NCBI RefSeq assembly: GCF_014859565.1
Contig: NZ_JACUUA010000103.1
Location: 1-11,857, forward strand
Direction: 5' to 3'
Length of the DNA: 11,857 nt
Origin: Marinospirillum sp.
Lineage (GTDB): Bacteria; Pseudomonadota; Gammaproteobacteria; Pseudomonadales; Halomonadaceae
The notes under the pieces: model-generated
Seen by the model: the letters and a program-made list of their open reading frames with translations, nothing else
Told to the model about the DNA's origin: nothing
Databases searched by the model: none
Program-made: the position numbers and the translations under genes
Shown: positions 1 to 7,400 of the stretch, piece after piece
How positions within the stretch are numbered: the stretch's first letter is position 1
Layout: each line of letters begins with the position of its first letter

Positions 1-55
1 CGGTAGTGATGGATGTGTGTGCCGGGATGTGGCTGACAGGGGTCATCTCCATTTC
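1..55. other. Possible host flank outside the transposon end
   Basis: If the transposon begins at the TGT at 56, these bases are the target DNA, and ATTTC at 51-55 would be the 5-base target duplication. The stretch is richer in G and C than the following 100 bases. It is open in one frame on the - strand and in two on the + strand, but it is too short for me to recognise a gene, so the attachment site cannot be named. Confidence 0.3.
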
Positions 56-61
56 TGTCGT

Positions 62-125
62 TTGAACTCTAGGTTGTCACAATTTGCACACAGGTTGTCA
101 CAACTTGCACTCTAGCGTGTCATAA
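62..125 (+). repeat. Three TnsB-binding-type repeats at the transposon end
   Basis: Three related units begin at 62, 84 and 105. Units one and two share AGGTTGTCACAA, units two and three share TTGCAC, and unit three ends with GTGTCATAA. Spacing is 22 and then 21 bases, two helical turns, so bound proteins would lie on one face of the DNA. Tandem ~20-base TnsB sites at the ends are typical of Tn7-like elements. The role is inferred from position directly upstream of tnsA and from the repeat pattern. A shorter match (TGTCGTTTGAACTC, 56-69) may be the terminal site. Confidence 0.7.
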
Positions 126-133
126 ACTATCTT
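105..133 (+). promoter_or_regulatory. Candidate tnsABC promoter inside the third repeat
   Basis: TTGCAC (105-110) and TATCTT (128-133) are 17 bases apart and could serve as -35 and -10 boxes. They match the sigma-70 consensus at only 3/6 and 4/6 positions. If correct, the promoter lies inside the end repeats, and TnsB bound there would block its own transcription. Confidence 0.25.
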
Positions 134-157
134 TTCTGTAGTCTGGCTACAGAAAGG
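131..157 (+). promoter_or_regulatory. Inverted repeat over the tnsA ribosome binding site
   Basis: TTTCTGTAG (133-141) and CTACAGAAA (147-155) are perfect 9-base arms around the 5-base loop TCTGG. A C-G pair and a T-G wobble extend the stem to 131-157. The right arm contains the AAAGG (153-157) that serves as the tnsA ribosome binding site, 7 bases before the ATG. It could be a repressor operator near the transcription start, or an RNA hairpin that limits tnsA translation. Confidence 0.5.
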
Positions 158-164
158 TGATGCC

Positions 165-785
165 ATGTACCGCCGCAAACTTCGTCACTCCCGTGTCAAA
201 AACCTCTATAAATTTTCCAGCTCAAAGAACAATAGAGTCTTGACCGTAGAGTCGAGCTTAGAATTTGACGCGTGCTTTCACTTTGAGTACTCCCCAGATA
301 TTTCCTGTTTCGAAGCACAGCCCCAAGGGTTTTACTATCGGTTTGAGGGTAAAGAGCTTCCTTACACTCCAGACTTCTCTCTCATGGAGTCTTCAGGTGC
401 TCAGACATTGATTGAGGTTAAACCTCGTAAAGCAATGGATGATTCCGACTTTAAAGCCAGGTTTGAGAAGAAGCGAGAGGCGGCAAAAGCTGCAGGGCTT
501 AACCTGATTCTAGTGACAGACCGTCAGATCAGGGTAAATCCAATACTCGATAATCTAAAACTACTTCATCGCTATTCAGGCTTGTCGAGTTTGGACAGTT
601 GTCATTTTGCTGTCTTGGAAATCATAAAAAAATCCGGAGTAATTAAAGTAAGCTCTGTCCTTGAGCAAGTTGAAGCGAAGGAAGAGGATGCCTTGAACTC
701 TATTTTTAAACTTCTTCAAAGTGGCCGCGTTTATGCTGACCTCCAGGCTCAAAAACTAGGTCACCAGGCAACCGTTTGGTGCTGA
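165..785 (+). CDS. tnsA: TnsA-like transposon endonuclease
   Basis: TnsA cuts the 5' strands at both transposon ends, working in one complex with the TnsB transposase so that the element is fully excised instead of copied. The protein has 206 residues, against 273 in Tn7. The N-terminal part shows a restriction-endonuclease fold signature: E33 in a SSLEFD context, D70 in YTPDF, and E84-V-K86 in LIEVKPRK, matching the catalytic acids and lysine of Tn7 TnsA (Tn7 has Gln at the E84 position). Residues from about 145 to the end look like the small winged-helix domain that contacts the other Tns proteins. The ATG at 165 is preceded by AAAGG. It is first in the tnsABC operon and ends 13 bases before tnsB. 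All catalytic residues appear present, so it is probably active. Confidence 0.9.
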   Translation: MYRRKLRHSRVKNLYKFSSSKNNRVLTVESSLEFDACFHFEYSPDISCFEAQPQGFYYRFEGKELPYTPDFSLMESSGAQTLIEVKPRKAMDDSDFKARFEKKREAAKAAGLNLILVTDRQIRVNPILDNLKLLHRYSGLSSLDSCHFAVLEIIKKSGVIKVSSVLEQVEAKEEDALNSIFKLLQSGRVYADLQAQKLGHQATVWC

Positions 786-798
786 GGATTACTTTGTC

Positions 799-2733
799 AT
801 GAGTTCAAGAATCTTTTCAGATGAATTCCTTGATGATGTCGATTTTGAGGATAATGATGCAAATCAAAAAGTTGATCTTGTAAATAAGGATGAAGATTAT
901 AACTCGACCGATTTAGAGCATTTGTCAGGGTTGGCTTCAATTGATGAGTATGAAGAGCACCTTGTTAAAGAAGCATATCAAAGGCTTAATATTTTAAAAA
1001 TAGTTGAGAAGAACTTAGAGGGTGGCTGGTCTGAAAGAAATATAACAAAGGTTCTTAATGATGCCTTGGATCAGGGTTTAATAAATAGCACTCCCTCCTG
1101 GCGAACTGTAAACAGGTGGAAAAAAAGGTTTTATGAAAATAAGAGTGTGGTCTCACTTATTAATGGAAACAAAAAGAAGCGTAAGAAAGGGGGTTCTGGG
1201 TTTGACTCTTTAGCTTGGGAGGCAGTAACTAAGAAATACTTAACTAAGGAGCGGCCTAGTATTTCGGCAACATATAGGTACTATGTTGATCTAGTGGAAG
1301 TTAGTAATAAGAGTGTCGTTGAAGGTATAATTAAGCCTATTTCTCCTAGATGGTTTTATAAACTAGTCAATGACCTTCCGCCCTATGAGGTGGCCTGTAA
1401 GCGTTTTGGAAAAAGATATGCAGATAAATACTTTAGAAAAATAGGGAAATTTAAAAAGGTCGACAGGGTAATGGAGCGTGTAGAGATAGACCATACACCC
1501 CTTGATTTAATTCTACTTGACGACACTTTGGAACAGCCGCTAGGCAGGCCATACCTCACAATGCTTGTGGATAGCTATAGCCGATGCATTGTTGGCTTGC
1601 ATCTTGGATACCGGGAGCCGGGCTATGATGCTGTTCGTAAAGCCATGCTGAATGCCTGCCTCAGCAAAAAGCATATTAAACAAAAATATCCAGCGATTAA
1701 AAAAGATTGGCCCTGTGAAGGTAAGATAGAAAACCTTGTAGTTGATAATGGCGCAGAATTCTGGTCAGAATCACTAGAGCTATTTTGCCAGGCTCTAGGA
1801 ACCAATGTTGAGTATAACCCTGTAGCCAAGCCTTGGAAAAAACCTTTAGTTGAAAGGGTTTTTAGTACCTATAAGTCTGGTTTGATTGACCAGATTCCTG
1901 GAAAAACATTTTCAAACGTACAGCAGTTAAAAGACTACAACCCAAAAAAAGATGCTATTTTACCATTTTCTCTTTTTGTAGAACTGCTTTATGTGTGGGT
2001 GGTTGATATTTATAATTATACTCCATCAAGCCGCGAAACTAACATTCCCATCTTGGCGTGGGAGTTGGGAGCCAAGGAACTACCACCCGTTAAATATACA
2101 GGGCTTGAAGAGCAGCGGTTTATTCTTGAGAGCCTACCCGCCACTAGGCGCAGGCTCAGAAATGTAGGTGTTGTGCTTGATCATATTACCTACTGCTCAG
2201 ATGAGTTAGTCGAGTTTAGAAAAAACACGCCGCCATCTAATGGTGAGAAGTATGTTGAATTGATGATTAAACGTGATCCTAGTGATGTTTCTAAGATTTA
2301 TGTGTTTCTTCCAGATTGCCAAGAATATGTTCTTGTTCCTGCTGTTGATCCAGAGAGTGAACTTCAGGGTGTTTCACTTTTTGAGCATCAAACATACACG
2401 AAATTCACACGGCTTTTTAACCGTTCCCGTGTTGACCGGCTAGGTCTAGCTGAGGCGAGGCAGTACATTGAGGAACGAACTCAGGAATACATTGAGGCTG
2501 CCGCCAACTCAAAATCTAAAAACAGCGCACGAACTCTTGGTGGGATTAGCAGGCTTGCAAAGCTGAATGATGTGTCATCATCTGGCAATTCGTCTGTCGT
2601 GCGCGAGGAAGCAAAAGCCAGGATGGCCAGTACCCAATCAAAAGTTTCCAATGAAAATGACACTCACAAGGCTTTGGATAGTGAAGTGTTGGAAGATTGG
2701 GGCGACTGGGCTGATGACCTGGAGCCTTACTGA
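799..2733 (+). CDS. tnsB: TnsB/TniA-like DDE transposase
   Basis: TnsB binds the end repeats, cleaves the 3' strands and joins them to the target. The protein has 644 residues. Residues 1-50 are very acidic. About 55-115 form a helix-turn-helix region (WRTVNRWKKRF near 101-111), then a basic linker NKKKRKK (124-130) and a second DNA-binding domain up to about 220. The integrase core carries D231 (EIDHTP), D316 (VVDNGAEF) and E352 (PLVERVF), a D-35-E spacing as in Mu, Tn7 and Tn5053 transposases. A Mu-type C-terminal barrel lies near 450-520. The last ~18 residues are acidic and rich in Trp (DWGDWADD), and resemble the tail hooks by which TnsB contacts TnsC. The catalytic triad is intact. The first half is AT-rich (27-35% GC in sampled lines), unlike the downstream helicase gene. 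The ATG at 799 is weakly preceded by GAGG, which overlaps the tnsA stop. Confidence 0.93.
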   Translation: MSSRIFSDEFLDDVDFEDNDANQKVDLVNKDEDYNSTDLEHLSGLASIDEYEEHLVKEAYQRLNILKIVEKNLEGGWSERNITKVLNDALDQGLINSTPSWRTVNRWKKRFYENKSVVSLINGNKKKRKKGGSGFDSLAWEAVTKKYLTKERPSISATYRYYVDLVEVSNKSVVEGIIKPISPRWFYKLVNDLPPYEVACKRFGKRYADKYFRKIGKFKKVDRVMERVEIDHTPLDLILLDDTLEQPLGRPYLTMLVDSYSRCIVGLHLGYREPGYDAVRKAMLNACLSKKHIKQKYPAIKKDWPCEGKIENLVVDNGAEFWSESLELFCQALGTNVEYNPVAKPWKKPLVERVFSTYKSGLIDQIPGKTFSNVQQLKDYNPKKDAILPFSLFVELLYVWVVDIYNYTPSSRETNIPILAWELGAKELPPVKYTGLEEQRFILESLPATRRRLRNVGVVLDHITYCSDELVEFRKNTPPSNGEKYVELMIKRDPSDVSKIYVFLPDCQEYVLVPAVDPESELQGVSLFEHQTYTKFTRLFNRSRVDRLGLAEARQYIEERTQEYIEAAANSKSKNSARTLGGISRLAKLNDVSSSGNSSVVREEAKARMASTQSKVSNENDTHKALDSEVLEDWGDWADDLEPY

Positions 2734-3746
2734 TGCATAGTGCACTGAGTCCTTGTCAGCAAGAGCAGTTAATCTCATTCAGGAACTGCTTTGTTGAACA
2801 CTCCATTCTCAGCAGGGTTTTACAGGCCCTTGAGCGCTTGAGAAATAATCAGCAGCTTGGAGGTGAGCAGCAGTGCATGCTACTCACAGGTGATACAGGA
2901 TCAGGAAAAAGTTATGTCATTAAGCAGTTTGCTTCTCAGCACCCTGATTACTTAGACGGGGACACCTACATTCGGCCTGTCCTGATTAGCCGCATACCCA
3001 GCAGACCCGATGTAGAAAGAATGATGATTCAGTTGCTCAGCGACCTGGGACAATTTGGTGCAGAGTCACGCAAGGAGCGTCGAAGGGAGGCTGGTTTAGC
3101 TGAAGCCTTGGTTAAGATCCTGAAAAAATGTAAAACCCAACTCATTATCATCAATGAGTTTCAGGAGTTGATTGAGTTCAAGTCGATTGAGGATCGCCAG
3201 CGTGTGGCAAACCGCCTGAAACTGATCAGTGAAGAGGCGGGTATTCCCATAGTCCTGGTGGGTATGCCCTGGGCGGCTGAAATTGCTGAGGAGCCACAGT
3301 GGGCCTCGCGCCTCATGTGTCGGATTGAGCTGCCGTATTTCAAGTTGTCTATGCAGCGTCAGGAGTATGTAAGGTTTCTGAAAGGGTTGGCTGTTCGGAT
3401 GGGGTTTGATAACCCTCCTGATCTTGGGGGTATAGAGTTTGCTATCCCTTTATTTGCTGCCTGTTCAGGTGAAGTAAGAAGGTTGAAGCATCTGTTGGAT
3501 GAGGCCTTGCAGATTGCCCTTCAGGAAAACGCAAATTCATTAAATACAGAGCACCTGAGTGAGGCTTTTGACAGGCTTTTCTACGGTAAAGAAAATCCCT
3601 TCAAGGTGCCCGTGGATCAGTTAAAAATAAGTGAGGTTTCCCAATACGCTCGCTATAACCCGCAGGCGGTCACAAAAGAAGAGGCGCTGGTCAAAACTCG
3701 ATTTGCTGATGCACTCACTCTTGCTCAGATCCTAAAAAAGAATTAG
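2733..3746 (+). CDS. tnsC: TnsC/TniB-like AAA+ transposition regulator
   Basis: TnsC is an ATP-binding protein that links the target-choosing subunit (TniQ/TnsD type) to the TnsAB transposase, usually by forming filaments or rings on DNA. Of 337 residues, GDTGSGKS (53-60) is the Walker A loop. The Walker B strand is QLIIINE (136-142), where Asn141 replaces the usual Asp while the catalytic Glu142 is kept. The segment VLVGMPW (174-180) fits the sensor-1 strand, and EVRRLKHLLDEAL (247-259) fits the lid helices. The size matches short TnsC/TniB proteins of Tn5053-type and CRISPR-associated elements, not the 555-residue Tn7 protein. The ATG overlaps the tnsB stop by one base (TGATG) and has GGAG 8 bases upstream, so translation is likely coupled to tnsB. 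The change in Walker B may slow ATP hydrolysis; that is inference. Confidence 0.9.
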   Translation: MHSALSPCQQEQLISFRNCFVEHSILSRVLQALERLRNNQQLGGEQQCMLLTGDTGSGKSYVIKQFASQHPDYLDGDTYIRPVLISRIPSRPDVERMMIQLLSDLGQFGAESRKERRREAGLAEALVKILKKCKTQLIIINEFQELIEFKSIEDRQRVANRLKLISEEAGIPIVLVGMPWAAEIAEEPQWASRLMCRIELPYFKLSMQRQEYVRFLKGLAVRMGFDNPPDLGGIEFAIPLFAACSGEVRRLKHLLDEALQIALQENANSLNTEHLSEAFDRLFYGKENPFKVPVDQLKISEVSQYARYNPQAVTKEEALVKTRFADALTLAQILKKN

Positions 3747-3755
3747 TCTTATCAT

Positions 3756-3782
3756 TGCTTAGGATTCCTAAGCATATTTTTT
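3756..3782 (+). terminator. Perfect palindrome plus T-run after tnsC
   Basis: TGCTTAGGATTCCTAAGCA (3756-3774) is a perfect palindrome around a central T. As RNA it can form an 8-pair stem with an ATT loop, and it is followed by six T (3777-3782), which fits a weak intrinsic terminator for tnsABC. The same dyad also suits a dimeric repressor, so it may be the operator of the XRE gene 57 bases further on. Both uses are possible. Confidence 0.5.
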
Positions 3783-3796
3783 AGCTTCACTGGGAT

Positions 3797-3827
3797 AACC
3801 TTAGCGAATCAAATGGTTGTTAAGGTT
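3797..3827 (+). promoter_or_regulatory. Inverted repeat over the xre ribosome binding site
   Basis: AACCTTA (3797-3803) and TAAGGTT (3821-3827) are exact inverted 7-base arms with 17 bases between them. The right arm contains AAGG (3822-3825), the ribosome binding site 6 bases before the xre ATG. The CTTA/TAAG core also occurs in the palindrome at 3756-3774, so both could be sites for the same protein. I infer autorepression; sequestration of the ribosome binding site is the alternative. Confidence 0.4.
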
Positions 3828-3831
3828 GCTC

Positions 3832-4152
3832 ATGAAAAGTCCATTACCAGCCCGGTTGAAGGCAGCTAGAACCGCTGCCGGTATGAGTCAGCGACATCTG
3901 GGTGAGCTTTTAGGAATCCAGCCTGAATTGTCTAGTTCTCGGATTACACATTACGAAAAAGGGCGTCATTCACCAGACTTCTTGTTGGTCAAAAAAATGT
4001 CTGAAGCACTGGGCGTGCCTGTTCCCTATTTCTTCACCGAAGATGACATCATGGCTGAACTGATTCTGGAGCTTGGCAAGCTTGATGATGAGTCAAAAAT
4101 ACGGCTGATTCAGCAGATTAAAACAGATAAAGGTGAGAAGCCTGGTGATTGA
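3832..4152 (+). CDS. XRE-family helix-turn-helix regulator
   Basis: A 106-residue Cro/C1-type DNA-binding protein. Residues about 7-68 form the helix-turn-helix domain, with GMSQRHLGELLGI (17-29) as the first helices and SRITHYEKGRHSPD (36-49) around the recognition helix. The remaining ~35 residues (DDIMAELILELGKLDDESK) are helical and acidic, probably for dimer contact. I chose the ATG at 3832, which has AAGG 6 bases upstream; an in-frame TTG at 3817 would put the start inside the inverted repeat. It follows tnsC on the same strand after 85 bases that contain two dyads, so it likely represses itself and perhaps tnsABC. XRE repressors are known in CRISPR-associated Tn7-like elements, where they control the guide and tniQ-cas genes. 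Whether this is one of those is unknown. Confidence 0.85.
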   Translation: MKSPLPARLKAARTAAGMSQRHLGELLGIQPELSSSRITHYEKGRHSPDFLLVKKMSEALGVPVPYFFTEDDIMAELILELGKLDDESKIRLIQQIKTDKGEKPGD

Positions 4153-4417
4153 TTGCTGATACAGGCTATCCATCAACCAGTAAGCTGTTGCCTGCCTGCA
4201 TGATGAATTAGGTTCGCTACTGCGCCGTGAAAAACTCAGACTAGGCTGATACTCTTTATCCTGATGCAGATATACTGGAACGCCACACCGATGCCAACAC
4301 GGTATCTCGTTTATCTTCCTGAAACTGCTTATAGGCCGCAGGCTCCTGGCTCACGAAAAACCTCATCAGATTCAGACAGATCAAAAGGTGCACTGGAAGA
4401 TACGGCAATGACATAGC
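4153..4417. other. Intergenic stretch between convergent blocks
   Basis: These 265 bases separate the xre gene from the end of the helicase gene on the other strand. I see no transfer RNA, clear terminator or repeat. The only open frame of note is on the - strand at 4256-4414: 52 codons starting 3 bases after the helicase stop. Its core (RFFVSQEPAAYKQFQEDK) reads like a real soluble protein, but there is no good ribosome binding site and I do not recognise it. It may be a small gene, a gene remnant or chance. The transition between the low-GC and higher-GC blocks lies around here. Confidence 0.35.
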
Positions 4418-7400
4418 CTACAGCGGCTCTTCCATTTGCAGTAATCCATCGAGGCGCTCCTTCACTTTTGCAGTTACCCGCTGAATACCCAAGACTCGGC
4501 ATAGGCCAGTCAGATCATTATCCAACCCTCTGGCTCTAATTATATTTTTCAGTTCAGTGTCACTAATCCACTCAGGCTTGGAGGCCTCCTCGGCTCGATT
4601 GCTTGTCCGTGCATAACGCTCCCTGCCTTTCTCATCAACCCCTTCGGGCCACCAGAATTTGCCAGTGCTCTCTTCACTAAAGCCACAACACAATGAAGCC
4701 AGCTCATTCACTCGATCGAGCATTTTTGTTCCTGCTCGTTTGAAAGAATGGGCTCTGGCAATACGCTGCAACAGTAGTAATTCATGAATTGGTCCTTCTG
4801 TATTGACCAACAGCCTGATCATTTCCTGTAAAGCAGAGCTGTAGCCATCGTCGTAAAACTGATCAGGCTCAAGTGAAAAGGCAGAAAAGTCCATCGTTCT
4901 GTAGGTTTCAATAACTCCAGATTCGGAGGTTTCCTCCATAAGACTGCTCTGCGCATGACCAGGAACCAAGCCCGCGATTTGGGTGTGGCATTTATCTGGC
5001 TCACACTGATCGCTCGCTGGCTGATCGCAGGAAACCTCCTGTTCCTGACGGCACTGGCGATCCCTGGCCAAATGTTCAGTCAGTCTTGTATGCAGTAGGT
5101 CAATTTCATATTTCTGATTCACCCACCAGTTCGTCGACCAGACTCTCAACATGTGCCAACCCAAGCCTTCCAGAACCTGCTGACGAATCTTGTCTCGCTC
5201 TCTGGCATAGGCAGAGCTGTGATACATCGCACCATCACATTCAACCCCAGCCAGATAGATCCCGGGGATGTCTGGATGCACAACACCAAGATCAATTCGA
5301 TAAGCTGAAACTCCAACCTGAGGATGAACTGTCCAGCCTTTTTGCTGTAACCCCCTAGCAACGGCAACTTCAAACGGAGATTCAAAATCCCCCAACGAAC
5401 CATGAACCGCCGCACCAAGAGCAGAAGCGCCACGCTCCGCATACTCAAGGAAATGCTTTAGATCTGCCACCGCCGTAGCCTTGGTACGGCCTAGGTTGAT
5501 CTGGTCCGGGGATAAGGTCGAAAAAACCACCATCTCGGATCGTGCCCGCGTCATGGCAACATTCAATCTGCGCTCACCGCCGGTGCGGTTAAGCGGGCCA
5601 AAGTTCATCGTGACATGACCAGCTTCATCAGGACCATAAGTGATACTGAACAGAATGACATCACGCTCATCACCCTGAACCGATTCCAGATTTTTCACAA
5701 ACACTGGTTCCAGTGAATGCTCTTCCGAAAAAGCCCATTCAATCGAAGGATCAGTCGAACGTGCCTTATCCAGCAAGTCTTCGATCAGGCTTTGTTGCTC
5801 TGTGTTAAACGTCACCACACCAATCGACTGCTTACGGACATTACCATCCGAAGAAGTCAGGCGACGCAGAATATCCTCAACAATCGCTCTAGCTTCACCT
5901 TGGTTATGGCGTGCTTTCCCTCTCGCATAAAAGCCACCAGGTTTGACCAGGCGCACCCCTTTATCCGGGTGAACCGGTGCCGGGAATGTCACCAGAGAAT
6001 TGTCGTAGTAACGACTGTTCGAGAAAGCGATCAGGCTTTCACGGCGCGAACGGTAGTGCAAATTAAGCACACGGGATGGGATACTGGCTCCAATCAGCTC
6101 ATCCAAAATACTTTCCAAATCCCCCTCGCCATCCAGATCACCGTCAGGATCATTGTCAGCACGAGCGAAGAAATTGGTTGGGGGCATCTGCTTCGGATCA
6201 CCGGCAACGATGACCTGCTTGCCACGAGCCAGAGCACCAACGGCATCCCAGACCGTGATTTGTGATGCTTCATCGAAAATCACCACATCAAAGAGTGATT
6301 GATCAGCAGACAAAAACTGTGCGATCGACAATGGCGACATCATCAGGCAAGGTGCAAGAGTCGTTACAACATCAGGCATCAGCTCCAGCATTTCACGCAC
6401 GGGCTTATGTTTGGTTTTCTTCTGCAGTTCGTGACGCAGAATGCCCCATGAAGAACTCTTTTTGACATCATCCTGATCGGGAATCTGGCCAGACAACCTG
6501 GCGGCAATATAATCCGCTGTCAGTTGGCTGAAACGAGTGTCCAGTTCCCGGAAAGACTGAATAGCCGCTTCGTGTTCTGCAGATGAGAACGAACTCAACA
6601 AACTGTTTTCGCCAATGACGGCTTTCGACCACCACCGACAGTAAGCCGCCTCAAAGGTGTCGCAAATATCCTCAGCCGCAACAGCGCCCTGCTCAATCGC
6701 GGAAACCAATGCACCAAGCTGCAGATCAATCGCTTCATTACGTCGACGAACCCATGCACACCAGTCACGTAACGACTGTTGCTTAATGCTGATACGCTGG
6801 CACCATTCAGAAAGGGTCAGCAAAACAGAACCTGATTGATCGAGGGCTGACCCTACCGACGCACCGGCCAATTGTTCGACCTGAGTTTTCAAAGCCTCGA
6901 AACGTGTCAACTCCTCCATGAAAGCCAATACGCTGCGGCCTACCGGAGCATCTGCAGCCAACAGATCATTACCGTCATAAAGTAAGGTTCTGATACGGCT
7001 TCTGAATGCCATCAGCATCTCGGCATCATCGGCCAGCTTACCCACTGCAGTACGGGCACGGGCACCCAGCAACTGCAGCTGGCTTAATACTTCGGGGTCA
7101 GTCTCGTACGATTGCCAGCCCTTAAGCCCAGCCAGCAAACTCTCCAGTTGATCTATTTTCTCCGCAGATGACTTCATCTGCTTCAGCAGGACGATATCCA
7201 CGCTGAGATCTGGCGTGCCTTGTGCGCCTGCTTGCCTGACCTGCTTGATCAGCGCACGCTTGGCAAACCAGCGTTTAGGCCACCACAGGGTATTAGCCTG
7301 CTGCCAAAGTTGTTCCAATTGAACCGGATCGAGGTTTTGCCAGGCTCGCGAAGCATACTGACAACTCAACTCTGCCTGGGCTTTCACATAGTCCTTCAAC

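Larger units (their letters stand above)
56..4152 (+). mobile_element. tnsA-proximal end and core genes of a Tn7-like transposon
   Basis: An array of short repeats is followed by tnsA, tnsB, tnsC and an XRE regulator, all on the + strand. This is the arrangement at the tnsA-proximal end of Tn7-like elements. The second transposon end is not in the window, so the element very likely continues past 4152 and the defence genes downstream may be its cargo. TnsA with a DDE transposase implies cut-and-paste movement. The TnsC is short (337 residues, against about 555 in Tn7 itself), like those of Tn5053-type and CRISPR-associated Tn7-like elements. No tniQ/tnsD is present. The interval given covers only the part I can assign to transposition; the start at 56 is a guess from the TGT terminus. 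Confidence 0.75.

Noticed and set aside
136..152. LexA-like box CTGT...ACAG in the tnsA leader
   Set aside because: The half sites are separated by 9 bases, not the 8 of the gammaproteobacterial LexA box, and the centre is not AT-rich.
4140..4171. AGCCTG...CAGGCT inverted repeat at the end of xre as a terminator
   Set aside because: Only six pairs with a 17-base loop and no T-run on either strand.
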